64,000 nucleotides of DNA from the NCBI RefSeq assembly GCF_002879855.1, contig NZ_PNYB01000010.1, positions 1 to 64,000 of the forward strand. The letters are read 5' to 3'. Position 1 is the stretch's first letter, and every line of letters begins with the position of its first letter. Shown here piece after piece: positions 34,969 to 44,488 of this stretch. A model generated the notes under the pieces. That model ran no database searches. It worked only from the letters and a program-made list of their open reading frames with translations, and was not told the DNA's origin. Source of the DNA: Trinickia soli. Lineage in GTDB: Bacteria > Pseudomonadota > Gammaproteobacteria > Burkholderiales > Burkholderiaceae. The translations under genes and the position numbers were made by a program.

Positions 34969-35057
34969 CCGCAAATCTGTCTCAATCGATTGAACGGCGG
35001 ACGCAAAACGCCTATCTTGGAAGCCTTCGAAAGACTGACAAGCATCCTGGAGATTTC

Positions 35058-36536
35058 ATGACCCAGTCCTCCGTCTACGGTCCGCAGCGTCTCTACATCG
35101 GAGGGGCCTATGTCGACGCCACGTCCGGCGCAAGCTTCGAGACGTGCGACCCCGCCACGGGCGAACGCCTCGCGACGGTCGGGCAAGCGAGCGAGGCCGA
35201 CGTCGAGCGCGCGGTGGCCTCGGCGCATGAGGGACAACGCGAATGGGCATCGCTGGGCGCCATGGCCCGCTCGCGCATTCTGCGGCGCGCGGTAGAGTTG
35301 CTGCGTGCGCGCAACGACGAGCTGGCCGAACTCGAAATGCGCGACACGGGTAAGCCGATCGCCGAAACGCGCGCCGTCGACATCGTGACGGGCGCCGATG
35401 TCATCGAATACTATGCCGGCCTCGCGACCACACTCGAGGGGCGTCAGATTCCGCTGCGCGACGGTTCGTTCGTCTATACGCGGCGCGAACCGCTCGGCGT
35501 TTGCGCCGGCATCGGCGCATGGAATTACCCGATTCAGATCGCCTGCTGGAAATCGGCGCCCGCGCTCGCCGCAGGCAACGCGATGATTTTCAAGCCCAGC
35601 GAAATCACGCCATTGTCGGCGCTCAAACTCGCCGAGATCTACAGCGAGGCCGGCGTGCCGGCTGGCGTCTTCAACGTCGTGCAAGGCAACGGCGCCGTCG
35701 GCGCCATGCTCGCCGAACATCCCCGGATCGCGAAGGTGTCGTTTACGGGCGGCGTCGAGACGGGCAAGAAGGTCATGTCGCTCGCCGGTGCGTCGTCGCT
35801 GAAGGAAGTGACGATGGAGCTTGGCGGCAAGTCGCCGCTCATCGTGTTCGACGATGCCGATCTCGAACGTGCGGCCGATATCGCGGTCACGGCCAACTTT
35901 TTCAGTGCCGGGCAAGTCTGCACGAACGCGACGCGCGTGTTCGTGCAACGCAGCGTGAGCGCAAAATTCGAAGCCCTCGTACTCGAGCGCGTCAAACGCA
36001 TCCGGGTGGGCAAGCCCTCCGATCCCGACACGAATTTCGGCCCACTCGCAAGCGCCGCTCAACTCGACAAGGTGCTCGGCTATATCGAGAGCGGCAAACA
36101 GGAAGGCGCACGGCTGGCGATCGGGGGCGTACGCCTCGCTGAAGGTGGGTTCGCGCGCGGCCAATACGTCATGCCGACCGTATTTGCCGAATGCCGCGAC
36201 GACATGCGCATCGTTCGCGAGGAAATCTTCGGTCCCGTCATGTGCCTGCTCGAATTCGATGAGGAGAACGAAGCAATTTCACGCGCCAATGCAACGCAAT
36301 ACGGACTGGCGGCCGGGGTCGTGACCGAGAGCCTGTCGCGTGCGCACCGCGTGATACATCGCCTCGAAGCCGGCATCTGCTGGATCAACACCTGGGGCGA
36401 ATCACCCGCCGAAATGCCGGTGGGCGGCTACAAACAATCGGGCGTCGGCCGAGAGAACGGCATCAGCACGCTCGAGCATTACACGCAAATCAAATCGGTG
36501 CAGGTCGAACTCGGCCCTTATCGGCCCGTGTTTTAG
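35058..36536 (+). CDS. betB: Betaine aldehyde dehydrogenase
   Basis: A 492-residue NAD(P)-dependent aldehyde dehydrogenase that makes glycine betaine from betaine aldehyde. The general-base Glu block is [20 protein letters not shown] and the catalytic Cys block [16 protein letters not shown]. The C-terminal [15 protein letters not shown] is typical. betA starts 17 bp downstream. The usual betI repressor gene is absent upstream; fdhA takes that position. Control may therefore rest on the proposed operator and a GlxA-type activator. Confidence 0.96.
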   Translation: MTQSSVYGPQRLYIGGAYVDATSGASFETCDPATGERLATVGQASEADVERAVASAHEGQREWASLGAMARSRILRRAVELLRARNDELAELEMRDTGKPIAETRAVDIVTGADVIEYYAGLATTLEGRQIPLRDGSFVYTRREPLGVCAGIGAWNYPIQIACWKSAPALAAGNAMIFKPSEITPLSALKLAEIYSEAGVPAGVFNVVQGNGAVGAMLAEHPRIAKVSFTGGVETGKKVMSLAGASSLKEVTMELGGKSPLIVFDDADLERAADIAVTANFFSAGQVCTNATRVFVQRSVSAKFEALVLERVKRIRVGKPSDPDTNFGPLASAAQLDKVLGYIESGKQEGARLAIGGVRLAEGGFARGQYVMPTVFAECRDDMRIVREEIFGPVMCLLEFDEENEAISRANATQYGLAAGVVTESLSRAHRVIHRLEAGICWINTWGESPAEMPVGGYKQSGVGRENGISTLEHYTQIKSVQVELGPYRPVF

Positions 36537-36553
36537 CCCAGCGGAGAGCGCTC

Positions 36554-38320
36554 GTGAGTGCAAACGAATACGACTACATCATCGTCGGCGCAGGGTCGGC
36601 CGGCAACGTGCTGGCGACGCGCCTGACCGAGGACGCCGACGTCACCGTCCTGCTGCTCGAAGCCGGCGGTCCCGACTACCGCTTCGATTTCCGCACGCAG
36701 ATGCCGGCCGCGCTGGCTTATCCGTTGCAGGGCCGACGCTATAACTGGGCGTACGAAACCGAGCCCGAGCCCTACATGAACCATCGCCGCATGGAGTGCG
36801 GACGCGGCAAGGGTCTCGGCGGCTCGTCGCTGATCAACGGCATGTGCTACATCCGCGGCAATGCGCTCGATTACGACGGCTGGGCACAGAACAAGGGTCT
36901 CGATAACTGGACCTATCTCGACTGCCTGCCCTACTTCAAAAAGGCGGAGACGCGCGATATCGGGGCGAACGCTTATCACGGCGGCGATGGCCCCGTACAT
37001 GTGACGACGAGCAAACCCGGCAACAATCCGCTGTTCGGCGCGATGGTCGAAGCCGGCGCGCAAGCGGGCTACGCGCGCACCGACGATCTGAACGGCTACC
37101 GGCAGGAGGGCTTCGGCCCGATGGACCGCACGGTGACGGCGCAGGGCCGCCGCGCCAGCACGGCGCGCGGTTATCTGGATCAGGCCCGGCAGCGGCCGAA
37201 CCTGACGATCGTCACGCACGCGCAGGCCGATCAGGTGCTGTTCGCCGGTAAGCGCGCGAACGGCGTGACCTACCTGCATGGCGACACGCCGGTCACCGCG
37301 CACGCCCGGCGCGAAGTGCTCGTTTGCTCGGGTGCGATCGCCTCGCCTCAATTGCTGCAACGCTCAGGCGTCGGCCCCGGCGAGTGGCTGCGCGAGGTCG
37401 GGGTGCCCATCGTGCTCGACCTGCCCGGCGTCGGCCGCAATTTGCAGGATCACCTCGAGATGTACATGCAGTACGAGTGCAAGGAACCCGTCTCGCTCTA
37501 CCCTGCGCTCAAGTGGTACAACCAGCCCGCCATCGGATTGGAATGGCTGTTGAAAGGCACCGGCATCGGCGCCAGCAATCAGTTCGAAGCGGGCGGCTTC
37601 ATCCGTACGCGCGACGACGACCCATGGCCCAACATCCAGTACCACTTCCTGCCGATCGCGATCAACTACAACGGCTCGAATGCGATCGAAATGCATGGCT
37701 TTCAGGCGCACATGGGCTCGATGCGCTCGCCAAGCCGCGGCCGGATCAAACTGCGTTCGCGCGACCCGCGCGAGCATCCGAGCATCTTGTTCAATTACAT
37801 GGCCGACCCGCTCGATTGGCGCGAGTTCCGCGACGGCATTCGGATCACGCGCGAGATCATCGCGCAGCGCGCGCTCGGTCGTTATCGCGGCCGTGAACTG
37901 AGCCCGGGCGCGGAGTTGCGCACGGACGCAGAACTCGATGCGTTCGTTCGTGCGCGCGCCGAAACGGCGTACCACCCGTCATGTTCGTGCGCGATGGGCT
38001 ACGACGAGATGTCGGTCGTCGATGCCGAGGGGCGCGTTCACGGCATCGAGGGCTTGCGCGTCGTGGATGCATCGATCATGCCGCGCATCACGACGGGTAA
38101 CCTCAATGCGCCGACGATCATGCTCGCCGAGAAAATTGCCGATCGGATTCGGGGGCGCGCCGCGCTCCCACGTGAAAACGTCCCGTACTACGTGGCGAAT
38201 GGCGCGCCTGCGCGTGACGGCGCGGCCAAGCAGTCCGCGCAAAACCCGCTAAACGGCGACCTTCGTGCCGCGCAGTCGGATGCCGCAGCGCACGAGTACG
38301 ATAATGCCGCGCGTCAGTAG
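36554..38320 (+). CDS. betA: Choline dehydrogenase
   Basis: A 588-residue GMC-family flavoprotein that oxidises choline to betaine aldehyde. The FAD motif is [19 protein letters not shown]. Also present are [16 protein letters not shown] and the catalytic His in HPSCSCAMG. It starts with GTG preceded by GGAG, 17 bp after betB. The C-terminal 25-30 residues (rich in Ala, Asn and Asp after RENVPYYV) are longer than usual for BetA and overlap the convergent hydroxylase gene by 72 bp. Confidence 0.96.
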   Translation: MSANEYDYIIVGAGSAGNVLATRLTEDADVTVLLLEAGGPDYRFDFRTQMPAALAYPLQGRRYNWAYETEPEPYMNHRRMECGRGKGLGGSSLINGMCYIRGNALDYDGWAQNKGLDNWTYLDCLPYFKKAETRDIGANAYHGGDGPVHVTTSKPGNNPLFGAMVEAGAQAGYARTDDLNGYRQEGFGPMDRTVTAQGRRASTARGYLDQARQRPNLTIVTHAQADQVLFAGKRANGVTYLHGDTPVTAHARREVLVCSGAIASPQLLQRSGVGPGEWLREVGVPIVLDLPGVGRNLQDHLEMYMQYECKEPVSLYPALKWYNQPAIGLEWLLKGTGIGASNQFEAGGFIRTRDDDPWPNIQYHFLPIAINYNGSNAIEMHGFQAHMGSMRSPSRGRIKLRSRDPREHPSILFNYMADPLDWREFRDGIRITREIIAQRALGRYRGRELSPGAELRTDAELDAFVRARAETAYHPSCSCAMGYDEMSVVDAEGRVHGIEGLRVVDASIMPRITTGNLNAPTIMLAEKIADRIRGRAALPRENVPYYVANGAPARDGAAKQSAQNPLNGDLRAAQSDAAAHEYDNAARQ

Positions 38321-38998
38321 GCGGAGCACGATCGGCATCCCTGCTCGCCGCACATCGAGCAGGAGCACGATGCGTGTCTGATCGCTCACGTTATTCACCT
38401 CGTGCTCGAACGTGTCGTCCCACAGCAGGAACTCGCCTTCCTGCAGCCGATAGGGCTGCCCATCGACCGTAAGCGTCGCCGCGGGCCGCCCCTGCGCGTC
38501 GCGTGGCATCGATAGGACGAGGTAGCCGCGCAAGATGCCGCGAAACGGCCCGCGATGCGGGGGAATGTGCTTGCCCGGCGCCAGAAGCGAAAACGAAGCC
38601 GACAACACATCGGGTGATTGCGCAACAAGCGCGGCGAGCGTGGGGCAACGCGCCATGTTTGTCTCGAAGCGCACGCCATACGCCTGCATGATGTACATGC
38701 GCCAATCGCGCCCGTCGTTCGCCGAGATGTCGGCTTGCTCGCGCATCACCTCGTGAAAGCGCGGAATGCGCGCAACGCTGGCCGCAACATGCAGCGCTTC
38801 CGCACGAAGCATCTGCCAGTTCGCAGCGAAACGTTGCGCATCCGGGAAGTAGCGGGCAACGTCCAATACAGCCGGCTCATGCAGGCGTCGATCGTAGAAG
38901 CCGCGAATCAACCGTGCGCCACGTTCGTAAAGCCGATTGGTGGCCGTATTCGCACGAATACTTTGCGTTTCAGCAGCCGAGGGTTCACGCGAATGCAT
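38249..38998 (-). CDS. Aspartyl/asparaginyl beta-hydroxylase-type (LpxO-like) dioxygenase
   Basis: A 249-residue Fe(II)/2-oxoglutarate-dependent enzyme of the Asp/Asn beta-hydroxylase fold. The iron and cosubstrate region is visible as [17 protein letters not shown] and [11 protein letters not shown]. The C-terminus carries a hydrophobic stretch ([19 protein letters not shown]), which suggests membrane association as in LpxO lipid A hydroxylases. The substrate is unproven. ATG 38998 is chosen; a GTG at 39022 would add eight residues. Its 3' end overlaps betA by 72 bp on the opposite strand. Confidence 0.85.
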   Translation of the reverse strand: MHSREPSAAETQSIRANTATNRLYERGARLIRGFYDRRLHEPAVLDVARYFPDAQRFAANWQMLRAEALHVAASVARIPRFHEVMREQADISANDGRDWRMYIMQAYGVRFETNMARCPTLAALVAQSPDVLSASFSLLAPGKHIPPHRGPFRGILRGYLVLSMPRDAQGRPAATLTVDGQPYRLQEGEFLLWDDTFEHEVNNVSDQTRIVLLLDVRRAGMPIVLRLLTRGIIVLVRCGIRLRGTKVAV

Positions 38999-39078
38999 GC
39001 GAAATTCCCAAATAGCGGCCACGATTGAACGATCAATCCGTGAGCCGCGGTTCGTTATCCGTCCTGTGCGGCTTCTAG

Positions 39079-39710
39079 TGTAGGACGCGCCGTCAGAGAT
39101 GGCGCGGTTGTGTCGCGAGCGCCAGCTTCTTCGTTATGGTGGCGGGCGCGGCCGTCGCCGGCTTGCTGGCCGATCGATTCGGTCGACGCCCGGTGTTTCA
39201 ATGGAGCAGGGTTCTTTGGGGTGTGGCCTCGTATTTGTGCTCGACTGCACACAGCGTCGAGGCGTTGATCGGCTATCGCGTCCTGCTGGGAAGCGGCATG
39301 GGAATGGAGTTTCCGGTGGCGCAGGCGCTGCTGTCGGAGTTCGTGCCGACTGCATCGCGCGGGCGTTTGATCGCGCTGATGGACGGATTCTGGCCGCTCG
39401 GTTTCATTACCGCGGGCATCGCGACTTATTTAGTACTGCCAGGTTTTGGTTGGCGCAGCGTGTTTGCCTTGCTGGCGATCCAAGCAGGCAGGGTTCGCCG
39501 TAGCGAAGTCCATGCTTTATACGGTTTGGATCTCATTGGCCGGCATTCCCGGCTTCCTCTGTGCGGCATGGCTCGTTCGCCCTGGCCGCACTGGCTGTTG
39601 CAACGATGGGCATCGAGACGAAAGGCCTCGCGCTCGAAGCACTGGCGCAGCCAGCGGAGCCTGGCCCCGGTGCTCCCGGCTATCCCGCCGTGTTCGACGA
39701 GGCGCCGTAA
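39079..39710 (+). pseudogene. Decayed MFS transporter (MHS sugar/metabolite type)
   Basis: Remnants of one transporter appear in three reading frames. Frame one (about 39118-39489) encodes SFFVMVAGAAVAGLLADRFG, the loop 2-3 signature, up to WRSVFALLAIQAG. Frame two (about 39490-39575) reads FAVAKSMLYTVWISLAGIPG to AAWLV. Frame three reads SFALAALAVATMGIETKG to a TAA at 39708. The N-terminal helix, most of the central region and the late helices are missing, so there are at least two internal deletions plus loss of the start. It is not functional. Confidence 0.88.
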
Positions 39711-39880
39711 AGATCAGTCAGCCAACCGCGTTCGATTCTTCGATTGTGAACGGATTTGCAACGATGATTTATCAAAATAGGTATTAACCCTAGGACCTCC
39801 AATCGCTAGACTGCAGTCATCGGTTCACGCAATGAACACGATGCAACCGCAAGGACAAATAACTTTTGGAGGTAGTAATC

Positions 39881-40189
39881 ATGAAATCGCTCATTCAAGC
39901 CGTCGCCATCGCCGCCGCCTTTGCCGCTCCCGTTGCCGCATTCGCACAGTCGGACGCCCCGGTCACGCGCGCCCAGGTCAAAGCCGAGCTCGTGCAATTC
40001 GAACAAGCCGGTGGCCGCGTGAATTTCAGCAACGACCCGTACTACCCGACCGACGCTCAAGTCGCACAAGCGCGCGTGATTGCACAAAACGCCGGCAATC
40101 AAGCGATCGGCGGTGTGCAAGCCGGTTCGTCGGCTTCGGGCTCGGCTCTGAAGGCCGATAGCGCCAAGTCGCTGTTCTTCGGCATCTGA
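39881..40189 (+). CDS. DUF4148 domain protein, exported
   Basis: A 102-residue protein with a signal peptide (cleavage after AAPVAAFA) and the DUF4148 pattern VTRAQVKAELVQFEQAG and YYPTDAQVAQARV. The family is abundant in Burkholderia, often in many copies, and of unknown envelope-related function. A strong ribosome site (TTTGGAGG) precedes ATG 39881, which suggests high expression. A plus-strand intrinsic terminator follows at 40347-40377. Confidence 0.9.
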   Translation: MKSLIQAVAIAAAFAAPVAAFAQSDAPVTRAQVKAELVQFEQAGGRVNFSNDPYYPTDAQVAQARVIAQNAGNQAIGGVQAGSSASGSALKADSAKSLFFGI

Positions 40190-40207
40190 TCGCGCAGCCA
40201 CCTAGTC

Positions 40208-40241
40208 AAAAAAGTCGCCCGGCGTGAAGCGCTGCCGGGCG
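40208..40241 (-). terminator. Intrinsic terminator, probably of the adh-iorAB transcript
   Basis: On the minus strand CGCCCGGC (40241-40234) and GCCGGGCG (40223-40216) pair perfectly around a 10-nt loop. After two bases come six T residues (40213-40208). It lies about 245 bp past the iorB stop. Confidence 0.75.
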
Positions 40242-40346
40242 CGCCACACGAATTTCGCTGCATCGAATTGAATTCGGCTTGCTTTCGTTGAGACGACAGC
40301 AAGCCGATTTCGTATCGATACCTCCGCCGCCGGTCATCGGTGGTTT

Positions 40347-40377
40347 CGCCTGGCCCTGTTGCGGCCAGGCGCTTTTT
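40347..40377 (+). terminator. Intrinsic terminator of the DUF4148 gene
   Basis: CGCCTGGCC (40347-40355) and GGCCAGGCG (40363-40371) form a perfect 9-bp stem with a 7-nt loop, followed by CTTTTT. It lies 158 bp after the DUF4148 stop. Confidence 0.85.
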
Positions 40378-40484
40378 GCGTGTCGGCTTACGGCTGGGCG
40401 CCAATACACAACGCTTCACCGGCCATCGCGCCGATTAGCTTCGGCCTTCCAGGCGATGGCCCAAGGCGTCGTAGCAGGCACACA

Positions 40485-42776
40485 TCAGGCGCTTTTCAAC
40501 TGCTGTGCAACCGGCAATTTGCGCACGCGTTTTCCGGTTGCCGCATAAATTGCATTGGTCACCGCCGGCGCAAGCGCTGCGGTGCCCGGCTCTCCGATAC
40601 CTCCCGGTGCCTCGGTGCTCGGTACGAGATGCACTTCGATCGCCGGCGTCTCGTTCATTCGCAGCACGCGATAGTCCGTGAAATTCGACTGTTCGACACG
40701 ACCGTCCTTCAATGTGATTTCACCGAAGAGCACCGCACTGATCCCGAAGACGACACCGCCCTCGATCTGCGCTTCGATTGTTCTCGGATTGACGGCCATG
40801 CCGCAATCGACGGCGCAGATGATCCGCTTGACGCTGACCCGCCCTTCGGAATCGACGGCAACGTGCGCCACCATTGAAAGATAGCTGCCGAACGCGTGCA
40901 TGACCGACACGCCCCGGCCTTCCCCCTTCGGCAGCGATTCGCCCCACCCGGCCGCACTCGCGGCGACATCGAGCACATTCAACGCGCGCGGCGATTTATC
41001 GCGCAAGAGCTCGCGCCGATACTGCACGGGATCGATACGCGCCTGCACTGCCAACTCGTCGATGAAGCTCTCGACCACGAACGTGCCGCGCGTGGCGCCG
41101 ACGCCGCGCCAAAATGCCGTCGGCACCGTACGCGGTTCTTGACGAACATAGTCGACCAGCTGATTCGGAATGGCATAGGGCAAATCGGCCGCGACCTCGA
41201 CCGCGTCGTCATCGACGCCGTTCTGCACCGCGCCCGGTGCAAAGCGCGAGAGAATCGACGAGCCGACGATACGGTGTTGCCATGCGACGGGCCTGCCCTG
41301 CTCGTCGAGTCCCGCCGAAATGCGGTCGTAGTAGTACGGCCGGTACATGTCGTGCTGGATATCTTCCTCGCGTGTCCAAAACACCTTCACCGGCGCATCG
41401 ACCTGCCGGCCGATTTCGAGCGCTTGCACGATCATGTCGACTTCGAGCCGGCGCCCGAAGCCGCCGCCGATCAAATGGTTATGCAAAGCGATCTTTTCGG
41501 GCGGCAGGCCCGTGACCTTCTGCGCGGCTTGCGCGGCGAACTCCGGCACCTGCGTGCCCACCCAGATCTGGCAACCGTCATTCTGCACATGCACCGTGCA
41601 GTTCATCGGCTCCATCGTCGCGTGCGCAAGAAACGGTTGCTCGTACGTGGCGTCGATGCGTTGCCTGGCACGCCCAAACGCTTTCGCAACATCGCCTTCC
41701 TTGTGCGCCACCGCGCCGTCCTTCTTCGCCGCGGCGGCGAGATCGTCGACGATCTCCTGCGTCGACAGCGTCGCCGCTGCGCCGCCGTCCCACTTCAGAT
41801 CGAGCGCAGCCGCACCGCTTTTGGCAGCCCATGTGTGGTCGCCCACGACAGCCACCGCGTTCTTCAGTTTGACGACCTGCCGAACCCCGGGCAGCTTCTT
41901 CGCATGGGTGTCGTCGACGCTGACCAAGGTGCCGCCCAGCATGGGGCAATGCACGATCGCCGCGTAACGCATGCCGGGCAGATGCGCATCGAAGCCGAAA
42001 CGCGCCGAGCCGTCCACCTTCTGCGGCGAATCAAGCCGATTCGTGGGCTTGCCCACGAGCTTGAATTCCGATGGGTTCTTGAGCGCGACATTGTCAGGCA
42101 GCGGCAGTTTCGCCGCCGTATCGACCAACTGTCCATAGCGAAGGCGACGCCCTGTCGGCGTATGGATCACCTCGCCGTCTTGCGCGCGACAGGTGGCGGC
42201 GTCAACCGTCCAGTGCTGCGCAGCGGCCGCCACCAGCAGGGCGCGCGCCGTTGCACCCGCTTTGCGCATCGGCTGCCAGGCGTAGCGGATCGAGGTCGAC
42301 CCGCCCGTAATCTGCCCGCCGCCTAACAGCGGGTCGCCGTAAAGCTTTGCATTGGGCGGCGCATGATCGAGCGCGACGCTATCGAGCGGTACTTCGAGTT
42401 CCTCGGCAATCAACATCGGGATCGACGTATAGACGCCCTGTCCCATCTCGACCTTCGGCATGATCAACGTCACGCCGCCTTGACGATCGATTCGAATAAA
42501 CGCATTGGGCGCCAACACACCCTCGTGCGGCAACGCCGCGACGTCGCCTATTTCGACGCCTCGGCTCGCTTTGCCGGCTTTCTGCGCAGCCGACGCTGAT
42601 ACGCTGAAGCCCAGCATCAAGCCGCCGCCGATCGCCGCCCCGATTGTCATGCCGTACCTGAGGAACGTGCGGCGCGACATATCGGTGGCCAGCGGTGCGT
42701 GACCATGAGCGGCGTCGCCCCCGACTTCGACCTCGGTCGAGCCTGCCTGTCCTACCTGAAGGAGACCTTGCGACAT
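40485..42776 (-). CDS. Molybdenum-cofactor aldehyde/isoquinoline oxidoreductase large subunit (IorB-like)
   Basis: A 763-residue xanthine-dehydrogenase-family molybdopterin subunit of the IorB/aldehyde dehydrogenase group. A twin-arginine export motif (SRRTFLR, Arg 35-36) and a hydrophobic stretch precede the mature protein, so it works in the periplasm. Family blocks are KVEMGQGVYTSIPMLIAEEL, HNHLIGGGFGRRLEVD and GIGEPGTAALAPA (the last near the catalytic Glu). It starts one base after the iorA-like stop. No cytochrome c subunit or cofactor-maturation gene lies nearby. The substrate is probably an aldehyde or N-heterocycle. Confidence 0.9.
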   Translation of the reverse strand: MSQGLLQVGQAGSTEVEVGGDAAHGHAPLATDMSRRTFLRYGMTIGAAIGGGLMLGFSVSASAAQKAGKASRGVEIGDVAALPHEGVLAPNAFIRIDRQGGVTLIMPKVEMGQGVYTSIPMLIAEELEVPLDSVALDHAPPNAKLYGDPLLGGGQITGGSTSIRYAWQPMRKAGATARALLVAAAAQHWTVDAATCRAQDGEVIHTPTGRRLRYGQLVDTAAKLPLPDNVALKNPSEFKLVGKPTNRLDSPQKVDGSARFGFDAHLPGMRYAAIVHCPMLGGTLVSVDDTHAKKLPGVRQVVKLKNAVAVVGDHTWAAKSGAAALDLKWDGGAAATLSTQEIVDDLAAAAKKDGAVAHKEGDVAKAFGRARQRIDATYEQPFLAHATMEPMNCTVHVQNDGCQIWVGTQVPEFAAQAAQKVTGLPPEKIALHNHLIGGGFGRRLEVDMIVQALEIGRQVDAPVKVFWTREEDIQHDMYRPYYYDRISAGLDEQGRPVAWQHRIVGSSILSRFAPGAVQNGVDDDAVEVAADLPYAIPNQLVDYVRQEPRTVPTAFWRGVGATRGTFVVESFIDELAVQARIDPVQYRRELLRDKSPRALNVLDVAASAAGWGESLPKGEGRGVSVMHAFGSYLSMVAHVAVDSEGRVSVKRIICAVDCGMAVNPRTIEAQIEGGVVFGISAVLFGEITLKDGRVEQSNFTDYRVLRMNETPAIEVHLVPSTEAPGGIGEPGTAALAPAVTNAIYAATGKRVRKLPVAQQLKSA

Positions 42777-42777
42777 G

Positions 42778-43233
42778 TCATGCCTCCTTCGCGGCATGCT
42801 TGATTGCCGCGCGAATACGGTTGTAAGTGCCGCAACGACAGATGTTGCCCGACATCGCAGTGTCGATATCGGCATCGCTGGGGTTCGGATTCGTCGCGAG
42901 CAGCGATGCGGCCGACATCACCTGCCCCGACTGACAGTATCCGCACTGAACGACGTCGAGCGTGCGCCATGCTTCCTGAACCTTGCGGCCGGCCGGCGTT
43001 TCGCCGACCGCTTCGATCGTTGTGATTTTTTTGCCGACTACTGCTGCGACCGGCAGGACACATGAACGAACGGCAGCGCCGTCCAGGTGAACCGTGCATG
43101 CGCCGCATTGCGCGATGCCACAACCGAACTTGGTGCCCGTCAATCCTACGAGATCACGCAACACCCAAAGCAATGGCATATCGTCGGGCGCATTCACTTC
43201 ATGGATCGTGCCATTGATCGTCAGCGTCGTCAT
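42778..43233 (-). CDS. [2Fe-2S] subunit of the molybdenum oxidoreductase (IorA-like)
   Basis: A 151-residue electron-transfer subunit. The plant-type cluster ligands are in [16 protein letters not shown], and the second, helical cluster domain has [12 protein letters not shown] and [11 protein letters not shown]. It pairs with the large subunit encoded immediately downstream. It lies 11 bp after the alcohol dehydrogenase gene, so adh-iorA-iorB form one transcript. Confidence 0.94.
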   Translation of the reverse strand: MTTLTINGTIHEVNAPDDMPLLWVLRDLVGLTGTKFGCGIAQCGACTVHLDGAAVRSCVLPVAAVVGKKITTIEAVGETPAGRKVQEAWRTLDVVQCGYCQSGQVMSAASLLATNPNPSDADIDTAMSGNICRCGTYNRIRAAIKHAAKEA

Positions 43234-43244
43234 AAAGGCTCCGG

Positions 43245-44297
43245 CTATTGTCGCAACGAATTAAGGTCGATAACGAAGCGGTACTTTACATCGCTCTTCA
43301 ACATTCTGTCGTAAGCCTGATTGATACTTTGCATCGGAATGACTTCGATATCCGACGTAATTCCGTGTTCGCTGCAAAAATTGAGCATTTCTTGTGTTTC
43401 CTGAATGCCTCCAATGAGCGAGCCAGCCAAACGACGACGCTTGAAGATCAGGTTGAACACTTGCGGCGACGGGTGATCGTGTTCGGGCGCGCCGACGAGC
43501 GTCATCGTCGCATCGCGCTTGAGCAATTCGATAAACGGATTGAGATCGTGCTGCGCCGCGACCGTATTGAGAATGAAATCGAAGCTATTCACATGCGCCT
43601 GCATTTGGGCCGGATCTTTGGAAATCACGACTTCATGCGCGCCGAGGCGCTTTGCATCTTCGATTTTCGATGGCGACGTCGTAAACAAAACGACATGTGC
43701 ACCCATTGCGCGTGCAAGCTTCACGCCCATATGCCCGAGGCCGCCCAAGCCGACGATGCCGACTTTCTTGCCCGGGCCGGCGCCCCATTGGCGCAGCGGC
43801 GAGTAGGTCGTAACGCCCGCGCACAACAGCGGCGCGGCGCCCGCGGGATCGAGGTTGGCCGGCACGCTGAGCACGAAGGCTTCATCGACGACGACGCTCG
43901 TCGAGTAGCCGCCGTACGTGGTTTCGCCGCTCACCCGATCGACGCCGTTGTAGGTGCCGACGAAGCCGTTCTCGCAGTACTGCTCCAACCCTTCGGCGCA
44001 ACTTGCGCAAGTACGGCATGAATCGACGAGGCAACCGACGCCCACGAGATCGCCGCTTTGATAGCGCGTGACCGCGGGTCCAACCTGCGTCACCCGACCG
44101 ACGATTTCGTGACCGGGCACGACGGGATAGGTCGTATTGCGCCACTCGTTGCGAGCCTGATGCAAATCCGAATGACAAACGCCACAAAACAGCACCTCGA
44201 TCTGCACATCGTTGTCGCGCAAATCGCGTCGTTGAATGTCGAACGGAGCGAGAGGAGAATCGGCGTCCTTGGCTGCGTAGCCGTGGGTCGTATACAT
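43245..44297 (-). CDS. NAD(P)-dependent zinc alcohol dehydrogenase (YahK/CAD type)
   Basis: A 350-residue medium-chain dehydrogenase. The catalytic zinc region is [10 protein letters not shown] and GHEIVGRV. The structural zinc loop is [17 protein letters not shown]. The cofactor fold is [17 protein letters not shown]. It resembles YahK and cinnamyl alcohol dehydrogenases, which reduce aldehydes with NADPH. First gene of the adh-iorA-iorB unit, divergent from an AraC regulator. Together they suggest an alcohol/aldehyde conversion module. Confidence 0.92.
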   Translation of the reverse strand: MYTTHGYAAKDADSPLAPFDIQRRDLRDNDVQIEVLFCGVCHSDLHQARNEWRNTTYPVVPGHEIVGRVTQVGPAVTRYQSGDLVGVGCLVDSCRTCASCAEGLEQYCENGFVGTYNGVDRVSGETTYGGYSTSVVVDEAFVLSVPANLDPAGAAPLLCAGVTTYSPLRQWGAGPGKKVGIVGLGGLGHMGVKLARAMGAHVVLFTTSPSKIEDAKRLGAHEVVISKDPAQMQAHVNSFDFILNTVAAQHDLNPFIELLKRDATMTLVGAPEHDHPSPQVFNLIFKRRRLAGSLIGGIQETQEMLNFCSEHGITSDIEVIPMQSINQAYDRMLKSDVKYRFVIDLNSLRQ

Positions 44298-44488
44298 GGA
44301 TGGTCACTCCTGCAAAAATGCGGCTCTCGGATGTGGAGCTTCGCAGGAGCACATGGTAGGAAGCGGCGCGATCCTACGGAATGCCTGAAACTATCGAACG
44401 TTTGCCTGTTTCTCTCGGCAGCGAGCGCGCAAGGCGAATCGGCGCTATATTTTGAGCCCGATTCTCCTGAACGGTGCGTTTCACGGCC

